Shown here piece after piece: positions 32,640 to 46,750 of a stretch of DNA of 64,000 nucleotides. Source of the stretch: Archivesica marissinica (taxonomy: Eukaryota > Mollusca > Bivalvia > Venerida > Vesicomyidae); assembly GCA_014843695.1 (NCBI GenBank), contig CM026404.1, forward strand, positions 826,261 through 890,260, given 5' to 3'. Made by a program: the position numbers and the translations under genes. Each line of letters begins with the position of its first letter. Within the stretch, counting starts at the first letter, position 1. Under the pieces are notes generated by a model, which saw only the letters and a program-made list of their open reading frames with translations, searched no databases and was not told the origin of the DNA.

Positions 32640-35600
32640 GGCTTCCAACAATCATATCTGGTTGCTGGCTTTCTTCTATGATGATGGCTTCCTACAATCA
32701 TATCCTGATCCTGGCTTCCTACAATCGCCTGTGGTTCCTGGTTTTCTTCAATTATACCCGATTCCTGGCTTCCTACAATCATACCTGGTTCCTGGCTTTC
32801 TTCAATAATACCATATTCCTGGCTTCCTACAATCATATCCTGATCCTGGCTTCCTATAATCGACTGTGGTTCCTGGTATTCTTCAATAATAGCCGAGTAT
32901 TGGCTTCCTACAGTCATATCCTGATCCTGGATTCCTACAATTGTATCCGGATCCTGGCTTCTTACAGTCATACGTGGTTCCTGGCTTCCTTCAATCATAC
33001 CTGGTTCCTGGTTCCTACAACCATATCCTGATCATGGCTTCCTACAACCATATCCTGATCCTGGCTGCCTACAACCATATCCTGATCATGGCTTCCTACA
33101 ACCATATCCTGATCCTGGCTTCCTACAACCATATCCTGGCTTCCTACAACCATATCCTGGCTTCCTACAACCATATCCTGGCTTCCTACAACCATATCCT
33201 GGCTTTCTACAACCATATCCTGGCTTCCTACAACCATATCCTGATCCTGGCTTCCTACAACCATATCCTGATCATGGCTTCCTACAACCATATCCTGATC
33301 CTGGCTTCCTACAACCATATCATGATCCTGGCTTCCTACAACCATATCCTGATCATGGCTTCCTACAACCATATCCTGATCCTGGCTTCCTACAACCATA
33401 TCCTGATCCTGGCTTCCTACAACCATATCCTGATCATGGCTTCCTACAACCATATCCTGGCTTCCTACAACCATATCCTGATCCTGGCTTCCTACAACCA
33501 TATCCTGATCATGGCTTCCTACAACCATATCCTGATCCTGGCTTCCTACAATCATATCCTGATCATGGCTTCCTACAACCATATCCTGATCATGGCTTCC
33601 TACAACCATATCCTGATCCTGGCTTCCTACAACCATATCCTGATCATGGCTTCCTACAACCATATCCTGGCTTCCTACAACCATATCCTGATCATGGCTT
33701 CCTACAACCATATCCTGATCATGGCTTCCTACAACCATATCCTGATCATGGCTTCCTACAACCATATCCTGATCCTGGCTTCCTACAACCATATCCTGAT
33801 CATGGCTTCCTACAACCATATCCTGATCCTGGCTGCCTACAACCATATCCTGATCCTGGCTGCCTACAACCATATCCTGATCCTGGCTGCCTACAACCAT
33901 ATCCTGATCCTGGCTTCCTACAACCATATCCTGATCATGGCTTCCTACAACCATATCCTGATCCTGGCTGCCTACAACCATATCCTGATCATGGCTTCCT
34001 ACAACCATATCCTGATCATGGCTTCCTACAACCATATCCTGATCCTGGCTGCCTACAATCATATCCTGGCTTCCTACAACCATATCCTGATCCTGGCTGC
34101 CTACAACCATATCCTGGCTGCCTACAACCATATCCATATCCTGGCTTCCTACAACCATATCCTGATCCTGGCTGCCTACAACCATATCCTGATCCTGGCT
34201 GCCTACAACCATATCCTGATCCTGGCTTCCTACAACCATATCCTGATCCTGGCTGCCTACAACCATATCCTGATCCTGGCTGCCTACAACCATATCCTGA
34301 TCATGGCTTCCTACAACCATATCCTGATCCTGGCTTCCTACAACCATATCCTGATCATGGCTTCCTACAACCATATCCTGATCATGGCTTCCTACAACCA
34401 TATCCTGATCATGGCTGCCTACAACCATATCTGATCCTGGCTTCCTACCACCATATCCTGATCATGGCTTCCTACAACCATATCCTGATCCTGGCTTTCT
34501 ACAACCATATCCTGGCTTCCTACAACCATATCCTGATCCTGGCTGCCTACAACCATATCCTGATCCTGGCTTCCTACAACCATATCCTGGCTTCCTACAA
34601 CCATATCCTGATCCTGGCTTTCTACAACCATATCCTGGCTTCCTACAACCATATCCTCATCCTGGCTTTCTACAACCATATCCTGGCTTCCTACAACCAT
34701 ATCCTGATCCTGGCTTTCTACAACCATATCCTGGCTTCCTACAACCATATCCTGATCTGGCTTCCTACAACCATATCCTGGCTTCCTACAACCATATCCT
34801 GGCTTCCTACAACCATATCCTGGCTTCCTACAACCATATCCTGATCCTGGCTTCCTACAACCATATCCTGATCCTGGCTTCCTACAACCATATCCTGATC
34901 CTGGCTTCCTACAACCATATCCTGATCCTGGCTTCCTACAACCATATCCTGGCTTCCTACAACCATATCCTGATGCTGGCTTCCTACAATTGTATCCGGA
35001 TGCTGGCTTCCTACAATCATACCTGGTTCCTGGCTTTCTTCAATAATACCCGATTCCTGGCTTCCTACAATCATATCCTGATCCTGGCTTCCTACAATCA
35101 TACCTGATTCCTGATTCCTACAATAATATCCTGGCTTCCTACAATTGTATCCGGATCCTGGCTTCCTACAATCATACCTGGTTCCTGGCTTTCTTCAATA
35201 ATCCCCGATTCCTGGCTTCCTACAATTGTATCCGGATCCTGGCTTCCTACAATCATACCTGGTTCCTGGCTTTCTTCAATAATCCCCGATTCCTGGCTTC
35301 CTACAATTGTATCCGGATCCTGGCTTCCTACAATCATACCTGGTTCCTGGCTTTCTTCAATAATCCACGATTCCTGGCTTCCTACAATTGTATCCGGATC
35401 CTGGCTTCCTACAATCATACCTGGTTCCTGGCTTTCTTCAATAATCCACGATTCTTGGCTTCCTACAATTGTATCCGGGTCCTGGCTTCCTACAATCATA
35501 CCTGGTTCCTGGCTTTCTTCAATAATCCCCGATTCCTGGCTTCCTACAATTGTATCCGGATCCTGGCTTCCTACAATCATACCTGGTTCCTGGCTTTCTT

Positions 35601-35910
35601 CAATAATCCACGATTCTTGGCTTCCTACAATTGTATCCGGGTCCTGGCTTCCTACAATCATACCTGGTTCCTGGCTTTCTTCAATAATCCCCGATTCCTG
35701 GCTTCCTACAATTGTATCCGGATCCTGGCTTCCTACAATCATACCTGGTTCCTGGCTTTCTTCAATAATACCCGATTGCCTGGCTTCCTACAATTGTATC
35801 GGGTTCCTACTTTCTCAATAGTAGCAATTTCCTGGCTTCCTACAATTGTATCCGGATACTGGTTACCTACAACCATACCCTGTGTCTGGCTTCCATCAAT
35901 AATACCTGGC
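32640..35910. repeat. 27/21/81-bp compound satellite
   Basis: The core (about 33000-34980) is built from 27-bp units (ttcctacaaccatatcctga plus tcctggc) and 21-bp units lacking the inner tgatcc. Both flanks (32640-33000 and 34980-35910) are made of 81-bp trimers with tacaattgtatccggatcc, caatcatacctggttcctgg and ttcttcaataat. All units are multiples of three, which explains frames of up to 497 codons on both strands. Confidence 0.96.
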
Positions 35911-36593
35911 TCTCGGCATTTGATCGACAATGAAAATGTGAGTTCATAAAAATATGACACGCAATCATATTGATTTCAAGATTTATTCTGAAGGAACTGG
36001 CGCGTAGTACTGTTCGTCATATCCTGTTCTAACATACAAATCGCGGAAACATACCAGATAACGCATTTGATCAATTAGTGACGTCTTCAAAGAGTATACT
36101 GCAATCTGTCCTGCTGTATCTACCGCCTTACATCAGCTGTCTTAACTATATCCTTACGCAGGAAGCTTATAACCCCGATCTGACATTTCTACATGTTCGA
36201 GTAATCTTAATTTGAAGTAATCAAGTCCATAAATGCCCTAATGCAAAATGAAACATAACGGCCGCCACAACTGTGATGTTCTGTCGCTCGTCAGAGGGCA
36301 TTCCTAAATAATACACGTCGCACAGAGAATGTTGTCTTCTCTTCTACGTTGTTGGATATAGTAGATTCACCATTGTAGTTCGTTTCAGGATATACTTTAG
36401 TAACACATGTTCGAGCAATGCTTAGTTGAATATGTACGTTATAGGACATTCTTATACATGAAACAAACACCATTTAGGAGAGAGGTTACCATATAAGCAA
36501 GTTGCGTTCTCCTCAATCCTACATGTATGTACACATTATGTATACTAGACTATGTATATTCAAAGAAATAAATATTGTTTAAACTAAATCCAA
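35911..36593. other. unique spacer
   Basis: No gene or repeat recognised. Confidence 0.5.
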
Positions 36594-36881
36594 CACCATT
36601 CAACCTGAGTACAATATGAGAAACATTGGCCAGTTACTGCCCCTGAAATATAGAGATGGATGCTAGGTCTTTTGTATTGGTTTCCTCTGTTTTCAACATG
36701 AGTACAATATGAGAAACATTGGCCAGTTACTGCCCCTGAAATATAGAGATGGATGGTAGGTCTTTTGTATTGGTTTCCTCTGTTTTCAACCTGAGTACAA
36801 TATGAGAAACATTGGCCAGTTACTGCCCCTGAAATATAGAGATGGATGCTAGGTCTTTTGTATTGGTTTCCTCTGTTTTCA
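36594..36881. repeat. 93-bp repeat, 3 copies, part of element X
   Basis: Three nearly identical 93-bp units (starts near 36601, 36694, 36787) with agtacaatatgagaaacatt and ggccagttactgcccctgaa. The unit matches the left part of element X at about 22610-22690, so part of that element was amplified here. Confidence 0.88.
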
Positions 36882-37090
36882 ACGAAATACGACATGCATA
36901 TCCATGGAACATTTATGGGATCCCAAATATAGTGAAATTACTCAATTGAGGCATCCGACGGGGTAGAACATAATAACGTTAAATCGATGAAAATCATCAA
37001 AAAACAATAAAAGTAACTGAAACACTTGTTTTGCAGCGTATTAAGTTGTTATTTGGTATATGGGTATATAGTGCCGGTCAATCTAATACA
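36882..37090 (+). mobile_element. upstream module of composite SINE-A (copy j)
   Basis: Second copy of the module at 9346-9572, 18 bp shorter. It starts exactly at the end of the target-site duplication cctctgttttca (36870-36881), whose partner follows the SINE tail at 37506-37517. Confidence 0.85.
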
Positions 37091-37505
37091 GACGGATATG
37101 TAGTCCAGTGGTAACACGCTGGACTGGTAATCCAGGGATCGCAGTTTCAATCTCCCGTCTGACCCTAATAAAATTTATAGTATTTCAGATGGGACGTTAA
37201 ACCGATGTCTCGTGTCGGTGATTTACACCGTACAAGTAAAAGAACCAGAGGAGAAGAATTATATAAGACTATGTCTTTCATTCTAATCCTTTTTCTGTAG
37301 TTTGATTATGTGTGATGTATGCATTGTTCAATATGTATTATATTGGGAAATAAAATATGTTTAGATTAAAAGAACCAGAGGAGACCCTGGAATGGATCTC
37401 TCTGTATCATGCACTATCCTCCAAAATCTAAAATGACTAATCTCTTCAGGAGGCGTCGCTCATATGGACAGCCGTTAGCGACGATAAATACATGTAAAGC
37501 ACACA
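37091..37505 (+). mobile_element. SINE-A copy j with a nested insertion
   Basis: Full head, central domain and tail, interrupted at gtaaaagaaccagaggaga by a 112-bp insertion. Together with the 36882-37090 module it forms one unit flanked by a 12-bp target-site duplication. Confidence 0.93.
37255..37366 (+). mobile_element. 112-bp insertion with 18-bp TSD
   Basis: Flanked by a perfect 18-bp duplication taaaagaaccagaggaga (37237-37254, 37367-37384) of SINE-A sequence. It ends gggaaataaaatatgtttag plus att. The A-rich 3' end and long TSD fit a heavily 5'-truncated LINE or a short SINE. Orientation is inferred from the tail. Confidence 0.8.
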
Positions 37506-37845
37506 CCTCTGTTTTCATCGTTGTTTCCTTTGCACCACATGCTATCAATTTGTATATAGTTGTTATAATTATGAAAATATTAAATCTAGACGCCTAGCCT
37601 ACAGTATATCCAATATGTTTACTTAACTGTACTCATTTGCCATGACTGAATTAACATGCTTTTGATAACATCACATGCATCATACCGTTTCATCCGGTTA
37701 GGACAACAGTAAAAACAAAGGAATCCAACCAAAAGGACCAATATACATTTCGGGATAAATCTGACTTTATCTGCCAAGGGAGATAATAGGAAAAAACCAA
37801 CATTGTCCCCCTTCAATAAGTCACTTATATATATAATAAGGTTTC
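37506..37845. repeat. dispersed element X, right part of the split copy
   Basis: Continues element X (see 22540-22990): tcgttgtttcctttgcacca, ggacaacagtaaaaacaaag, gccaagggagataatag. It was separated from its left part by the composite SINE-A insertion. Confidence 0.78.
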
Positions 37846-38026
37846 CATTCGTCGCGGCTTTAATTGTTGCTTGAGTTTGTATTCAGTCACGGCTTCATTT
37901 GGTATTTGAACTTGAATTAAGTCACGTTTTTATTTGGTGCCTGCGTTTCCATGATATCACGGCAGGTATTATTATGTACCAATATGCATATATATGTTGT
38001 TGGATCGCTCATATGGGCAACATACG

Positions 38027-38308
38027 GTTCTGTAGTCCAGTGGTAACACGCTGGACTGGTAATCCAGGGATCGCAGGTTCGATCCCCCGTCTGACCCTAA
38101 TAAAGTTAACAGTCTTTCAGATGGGACGTTAAACCGAGGTCTCGTGTCGGTGCTTTACACCGTGCACGTAAAAGAACCAGAGGAGACTCTGGAATGGGTC
38201 TCTGTCGGTATCATGCACTATCCTCCAAATATCTAAAATGACTAATCTCTTCAGGAGGCATCGCTCATATGGGCAGCCGGTAGCGAGGATAAATAAACGA
38301 AACACACA
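38027..38308 (+). mobile_element. SINE-A copy k, full length
   Basis: Cleanest head in the window: ctgtagtccagtggtaacac, an anticodon-like stem-loop, and caggttcgatcccccgtctg. Its tail grades without a break into a tandem array of that same tail. Confidence 0.95.
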
Positions 38309-38677
38309 CATATGGGCAACCGGTAGCGAGGATAAATAAACGTAAACACACACATTTGGGCAACCGGTAGCGAGGATAAATAAACGTAAACACACACATA
38401 TGGGCAACCGGTAGCGAGGAAAAATAAACGTAAACACACACATATGGGCAACCGGTAGCGAGGATAAATAAACGTAAACACACATATATGGGCAACCGGT
38501 AGCGAGGATAAATAAACGTAAACACACACATTTGGGCAACCGGTAGCGAGGATAAATAAACGTAAAACACACACATATGGGCAACCGGTAGCGAGGATAA
38601 ATAAACGTAAACACACACATATGGGCAACCGGTAGCGACGATAAATAAACGTAAGCACACACATATGGGCAACCGGT
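38266..38677 (+). repeat. 44-bp satellite derived from the SINE-A tail, about 10 copies
   Basis: The unit is catatgggcaaccggtagcg followed by aggataaataaacgtaaaca, exactly the SINE-A 3' tail including its (ac)n. Nine copies share a private gcgagg variant in place of the gcgacg of other SINE-A copies; the last reads gcgacg. Confidence 0.95.
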
Positions 38678-38741
38678 ATGTGATCTAGATAACATTTACT
38701 GATTACTTCTGAATTATATACTTAATGAATAATGAATATTC

Positions 38742-39785
38742 CGTTCCACACATCCTCTTCCTGTTCCACACATCCCCTTCCTGTTCCACACATCCCCTTC
38801 CTGTTCCACATATCCCCTTCCTGTTCCACATATCTCCTACCTGTTCCACACATCCCCTTCCTGTTCCACATACCCCTTCCTGTTCCACACATCCCCTTCC
38901 TGTTCCACACATCCCCTTCCTGTTACACACACCCCCTTCCTGTTCCACACATCCCCTTCCTGTTCCACACATCCCCTTCCTGTTCCACACATCCCCTTCC
39001 TGTTCCACACATCCCCTTCCTGTTCCACAAATACCCTTCCTGTTCCACACATCTCCTACCCGTTCAACACATCTCCTGCCCGTTCCACACATCCTGTTCC
39101 ACACATCCCTTGCCCGTCCACACACACCTTCCTGTTCCACACAACCTTGCCCGTTCCACACACACCTTCCTGTTCCACACATCCCTTGCCCGTTCCACAC
39201 ACACCTTCCTGTTCCACACATATCCTGCCCATTCCACACATCCCCTTCCTATTCCACACATATTCTGCCCGTTCCACACATCCCCGTCCTGTTCCACACA
39301 TCTCCTGCCCGTTCCACACACCCCCTTCCTGTTCCACATATCCCCTTCCTGTTCCACACATATCATGCCCGTTCCACATATACTCTTCCTGTTCCACACA
39401 TCCCCTTCCTGTTTCACACATATCCTGCCCGTTCCACACATCCTCTTCCTGTTCCACACAAACTATGTCCGTTCCACACATATCCTGCCCATTCCACACA
39501 TCCACTTCCTATTCCACATATGTCCTGCCCGTTCCACATATCCCCTTCCTGTTCCATACATATCCTGACCGTTCCACACATCCCCTTCCTGTTCCAGACA
39601 TATCCTTCCGTTCCACACATCTCCTGCCCGTTCCACACATCCCCTGCCCTTTCCACACACACCTGCCCGTTCCACACATCCCCTGCCAGTTCAACACATC
39701 CCCTGCCTGTTCCACACATCCCCTGCCCGTTCCACACACCCCCTGCCCGTTCCACACATATCCTGCCCATTCCACATATTCGTTG
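38742..39785. repeat. 20-bp pyrimidine-rich minisatellite, about 52 copies
   Basis: Unit gttccacacatccccttcct with variants cctgcccgttccacacatat. The left half is homogeneous ccttcct; the right half alternates ccttcct and tgcccg types. Strong strand asymmetry (few G on plus) keeps frames of up to 386 codons open by chance. Confidence 0.95.
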
Positions 39786-40850
<1,065 letters not shown>

Positions 40851-41032
40851 ATACATACGGTAACATGGCAATACATACGGTAACATGGCAATACATACGA
40901 TAACATGGCAATACATACGGTAACATGGCAATACATACGGTAACATGGCAATACATACGGTAACATGGCACATACGGTAACATGGCAATACATACGGTAA
41001 CATGGCAATACATACGGTAACATGGCAAGATG
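40851..41032. repeat. 20-bp minisatellite, about 9 copies
   Basis: Unit aatacatacggtaacatggc, nearly perfect; one copy lacks six bases near 40969. Confidence 0.95.
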
Positions 41033-41080
41033 GAGAGATATCATGACGTGGTTTGTGAACGTATACGTAGGGATGGAAAC

Positions 41081-41566
41081 GAATGTTCGAATGTTAAAAT
41101 CGTATTCGAATATAGAAACTCACAGGCACAAGACACAACATATCTATTGTTTGCCCTATGGTCATATAGTAAGTAATGTTTACTGAAGGCAACCAACGGA
41201 AATGAAACATGCATGCAGAAACATCGACGAGAAACTAGGTAAAACGCTCAGTGAAAACGACAACATTGCATTTCCTACTGTTCACGATGAAATAATGTGC
41301 CATTCTGGTGTTATTTGACCGATCTCCATCAAATAAAAAGTATTTGTTGATAGAATAAGGTCATACGGTAGGGATCAGAGGACATATCAGTGATCTGGTC
41401 GATTTTACCTAGTTTTTCGTCTATGTTTCTGCATGCATGTTTCATTTCCGTTGGTTGGATTCAGTAAACATTACTTAATATATGACCATAGGGCAAACAA
41501 TAAATATGTTGTGTCTTGTGCCTGTGCGTTTCTATATTCGAATACGATTTTAACATTCGAACATTC
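41081..41566. mobile_element. foldback (long-TIR) element, 486 bp
   Basis: Two 164-bp arms (41081-41244 and 41403-41566) are inverted repeats of each other with only a few mismatches. The left starts gaatgttcgaatgttaaaat and the right ends attttaacattcgaacattc. The 158-bp loop has no coding capacity. A partial extra copy of an arm segment (agggcaaacaaaaataatg, cttgtgcctgtgtagaaac) follows at about 41567-41611. Probably a non-autonomous DNA element; superfamily unknown. Confidence 0.85.
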
Positions 41567-41906
41567 ATAGGGCAAACAAAAATAATGTGTGTCTTGTGCC
41601 TGTGTAGAAACTGGCATTATATATTTTCAAATTATATCTTAATACAATTCAGTTAAATCATATAGCTGTTTGTTTAATTTTCAACCAATTAACATTAGCA
41701 CACAAAACAGTAGCCCTAGACAGGCATGTACGTGCGAAATGTGTGTCGTGGTTATGCCCATTTAAGTGGCTGAGAATCTCCCTCGTCAGCACACCCAGAC
41801 CGACATTCCGAATTCAAGCTATTCTTACAATACATTATGATTTTATGTTTTATATATATATACATGTTTGTAGTGTATATGTGCTGATGCGACTGAAATA
41901 TACTCT

Positions 41907-42973
<1,067 letters not shown>

Positions 42974-43973
42974 NNNNNNNNNNNNNNNNNNNNNNNNNNN
43001 NNNNNNNNNNNNNNNNNNNNNNNNNNNNNNNNNNNNNNNNNNNNNNNNNNNNNNNNNNNNNNNNNNNNNNNNNNNNNNNNNNNNNNNNNNNNNNNNNNNN
43101 NNNNNNNNNNNNNNNNNNNNNNNNNNNNNNNNNNNNNNNNNNNNNNNNNNNNNNNNNNNNNNNNNNNNNNNNNNNNNNNNNNNNNNNNNNNNNNNNNNNN
43201 NNNNNNNNNNNNNNNNNNNNNNNNNNNNNNNNNNNNNNNNNNNNNNNNNNNNNNNNNNNNNNNNNNNNNNNNNNNNNNNNNNNNNNNNNNNNNNNNNNNN
43301 NNNNNNNNNNNNNNNNNNNNNNNNNNNNNNNNNNNNNNNNNNNNNNNNNNNNNNNNNNNNNNNNNNNNNNNNNNNNNNNNNNNNNNNNNNNNNNNNNNNN
43401 NNNNNNNNNNNNNNNNNNNNNNNNNNNNNNNNNNNNNNNNNNNNNNNNNNNNNNNNNNNNNNNNNNNNNNNNNNNNNNNNNNNNNNNNNNNNNNNNNNNN
43501 NNNNNNNNNNNNNNNNNNNNNNNNNNNNNNNNNNNNNNNNNNNNNNNNNNNNNNNNNNNNNNNNNNNNNNNNNNNNNNNNNNNNNNNNNNNNNNNNNNNN
43601 NNNNNNNNNNNNNNNNNNNNNNNNNNNNNNNNNNNNNNNNNNNNNNNNNNNNNNNNNNNNNNNNNNNNNNNNNNNNNNNNNNNNNNNNNNNNNNNNNNNN
43701 NNNNNNNNNNNNNNNNNNNNNNNNNNNNNNNNNNNNNNNNNNNNNNNNNNNNNNNNNNNNNNNNNNNNNNNNNNNNNNNNNNNNNNNNNNNNNNNNNNNN
43801 NNNNNNNNNNNNNNNNNNNNNNNNNNNNNNNNNNNNNNNNNNNNNNNNNNNNNNNNNNNNNNNNNNNNNNNNNNNNNNNNNNNNNNNNNNNNNNNNNNNN
43901 NNNNNNNNNNNNNNNNNNNNNNNNNNNNNNNNNNNNNNNNNNNNNNNNNNNNNNNNNNNNNNNNNNNNNNNNN
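42974..43973. other. assembly gap of exactly 1000 N
   Basis: A second run of exactly 1000 N. The left flank is (TATC)n and the right flank is (TACA)n, so the gap hides a junction between two different microsatellites. Confidence 0.98.
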
Positions 43974-44090
43974 TACATACATACATACATACATACATAC
44001 ATACATACATACATACATACATACATACATACATACATACATACATACATACATACATACATACATACATACATACATACATACATACAT
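43974..44090. repeat. (TACA)n microsatellite
   Basis: A pure tetranucleotide run of about 29 units at the right edge of the gap. Confidence 0.97.
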
Positions 44091-44193
44091 AGAACATGGA
44101 ACTGTTTCATGGTCAATCGGTCGAATGTAAAACACGAGGAACACCGTCCACACTAATGGATTACAATTTAAACAGGATGTTCGGTAATAATCT

Positions 44194-44375
44194 ACAATTA
44201 TTTCATAGGTGTTTGGGGAACAGTCAAACTTACTGTCCGAGAATATGGGGGTGGAGTGACTTTGGAATTGTTGTTGCCGGAGGACTATAGACAGAGGACA
44301 ACAGTTCCAAATGGCATCCCCAATACCGAGGGACAATAGTCATGACTGTTCCCCAAACACCTATGAAATAATTGT
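44194..44375. mobile_element. hairpin-forming MITE-like element
   Basis: Perfect 33-bp inverted repeats (44194-44226 and 44343-44375, outer sequence acaattatttcataggtgtt). They continue inward as an imperfect stem (ctttggaattgttgttgccg versus the complement of gacaacagttccaaatggca). No coding capacity. Confidence 0.8.
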
Positions 44376-44581
44376 TTCAATACTTGACATACTGTATAAA
44401 TAATATTTCACAATTCGTTGTTTTTTCTGTTTTGGCTATGTTGTGGAGCATTTAAAATATTCTTGGACAGTAAAAAGTACTTTGTTTTGGATAACACAAT
44501 TAAACAGCATAATAGTGTCGGACATAAACAATTGTATATTTCCTTGGTAACCACATAGTTACAGTGACTGAGTTACTTATA

Positions 44582-44778
44582 CAGTCTACATCCGCTCTGT
44601 CAAAGTCGGTTATATCGAATTCTCCGGTTATCTCGAAGTTAGGTCAAACTCCCGTTTCAGACACTATCATTGTACATATAACTGGCTCTGTTTATATCGA
44701 ATTTCGTTAAGTCAAACATTGGTTATGTCGAAGTATTTTGTTCGGTCCGACGGAATTCGACATAACGGATATAGACTG
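44582..44778. mobile_element. pogo-like MITE, copy 2
   Basis: A 197-bp homologue of 13291-13491. It starts cagtctacatccg and ends cggatatagactg. TA is present on the left (44580-44581) and tc on the right, so one target base has mutated. Confidence 0.75.
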
Positions 44779-45244
44779 TCTTTTTACAACAAAACATTGT
44801 TTTAAAACCCTTCTAATACTGGAACCATGTATACTCGTGTTTAGTTTAAACATTATTTATTTCAGTATTTTACATGTACATAACATAATTAACATTTTAC
44901 ATATAAATTAACAGCAATAGACTGAAAGGGATTAGAACGAAAGAAAACTTATATAGTTCTTCTCCCTAGATACTCGTTTTTGCAAAGAGGATAAAGCCAA
45001 GTCAGCTTGCACATAACTTGATGGCCGATCAGTACAGGGTATATGCTGTTTGATACTCACATAGCGGTACAGAATAACTGGACAGAGTAGAAGACAACAT
45101 AGATCATGGTCAGATATATGCAGCGTTACGTAGTGGTGCCCACCTGACCCAGGAATGATAAAAACAGTCCAAAATAACGAACAAAGATTTATATAGTATG
45201 TCAGGTAATATTAGTACTTATTCCGGATGACGGTGTCACGGCCG
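44779..45244. other. spacer
   Basis: No gene or repeat recognised. Confidence 0.5.
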
Positions 45245-45256
45245 TAAATGTATAGT

Positions 45257-45482
45257 TTATACACATTAATTTTAGCTCGATTGAGAAGCAAGTTCTTATA
45301 ACTTATATTAATCACTCTCGAGACCTCATTTCTGATGGAATCCATCGCCACGAGGGAGAGAGAAGAGGCAACGTGGCATATAAAATGCCTTGCCTAATCG
45401 TAACGGCTCCAGCGTGGCTCGAACTACATGCCTTTCGCACCTGAAGCGAACGTGCTACCACTGCGTTATCCCGATTTCCACT
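45257..45482 (-). mobile_element. SINE-B copy h, full length with TSD
   Basis: Minus-strand copy. The 12-bp duplication taaatgtatagt lies at 45245-45256 and 45483-45494. The right duplication is the first few bases of the adjacent satellite unit. Confidence 0.92.
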
Positions 45483-46750
45483 TAAATGTATAGTAGAAGC
45501 CCCGTAGGTAGGGATAAACCTCGTCACTGCACCGGACCTGTTACACTATGATATGTATAGTAGAAGCCCCGTAGGGAGGGATAAACCTCGTCACTGCACC
45601 GGACCTATTACACTATATGTATAGTAGAAGCCCCGTAGGGAGGGATAAACCCGTCACTGCACCGGACCTGTTACACTATGATATGTATAGTAGAAGCCCC
45701 GTAGGGAGGGATAAACCCGTCACTGCACCGGACCTGTTACACTATGATTCTCTTCTTGGAAGTACATACATGGTATGCTAGTAGGAGCCCCGTAGGGAGG
45801 GATAAACCTCGTCACTGCACCGGACCTGTTACACTATGATTCTCTTCTTGGAAGTGCATGCATGGTATGCTAGTAGGAGCCCCGTAGGTAGGGATAAACC
45901 TCGTCACTGCACGGACCTGTACACTATGATTCTCTTCTGGAAGTGCATGCATGGTATGCTAGTAGGAGCCCCGTAGGGAGGGATAAACCCGTCACTGCCA
46001 CGGACCTTTACAATGATTCTCTTCTTGGAAGTGCATGCATGTATGCTAGTAGGAGCCCCGTAGGGAGGGATAAACCCCGTCACTGCACCGGACCTGTTAC
46101 ACTATGATATGTATAGTAGAAGCCCGTAGGGGGGTAAACCCCGTCACTGCACCGGACCTGTTACACTATGATATGTATAGTAGAAGCCCCGTAGGGAGGG
46201 AGGGATAAACCCGTCACTGCACCGGACCTGTTACACTATGATTCTCTTCTTGGAAGTGCATGCATGGTATGCTAGTAGGAGCCCCGTAGGGAGGGATAAA
46301 CCCCGTCACTGCACCGGACCTGTTACACTATGATTCTCTTCTTGGAAGTGCATGCATGGTATGCTAGTAGGAGCCCCGTAGGGAGGGATAAACCCCGTCA
46401 CTGCACCGGACCTGTTACACTATGATATGTATAGTAGAAGCCCCGTAGGGAGGGATAAACCCCGTCACTGCACCGGACCTGTTACACTATGATATGTATA
46501 GTAGAAGCCCCGTAGGGAGGGATAAACCCGTCACTGCACCGGACCTGTTACACTATGATATGTATAGTAGAAGCCCCGTAGGGAGGGATAAACCCGTCAC
46601 TGCACCGGACCTGTTACACTATGATTCTCTTCTTGGAAGTACATACATGGTATGCTAGTAGAAGCCCCGTAGGGAGGGATAAACCCCGTCACTGCACCGG
46701 ACCTGTTACACTATGATTCTCTTCTTGGAAGTACATACATGGCATGCTAC
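45483..46750. repeat. 66/90-bp compound satellite
   Basis: All units share agccccgtagggagggataa, cgtcactgcaccggacctg and ttacactatgat. Short units start with atgtatagtag. Long units start with tctcttcttggaagtgcatg and catggtatgctagtag. The two types are interspersed in runs. Confidence 0.93.

Noticed and set aside
32941..34434. 497-codon frame with a SYNHIL repeat
   Set aside because: 27- and 21-bp units are multiples of three. The opposite strand is equally open (477 codons).
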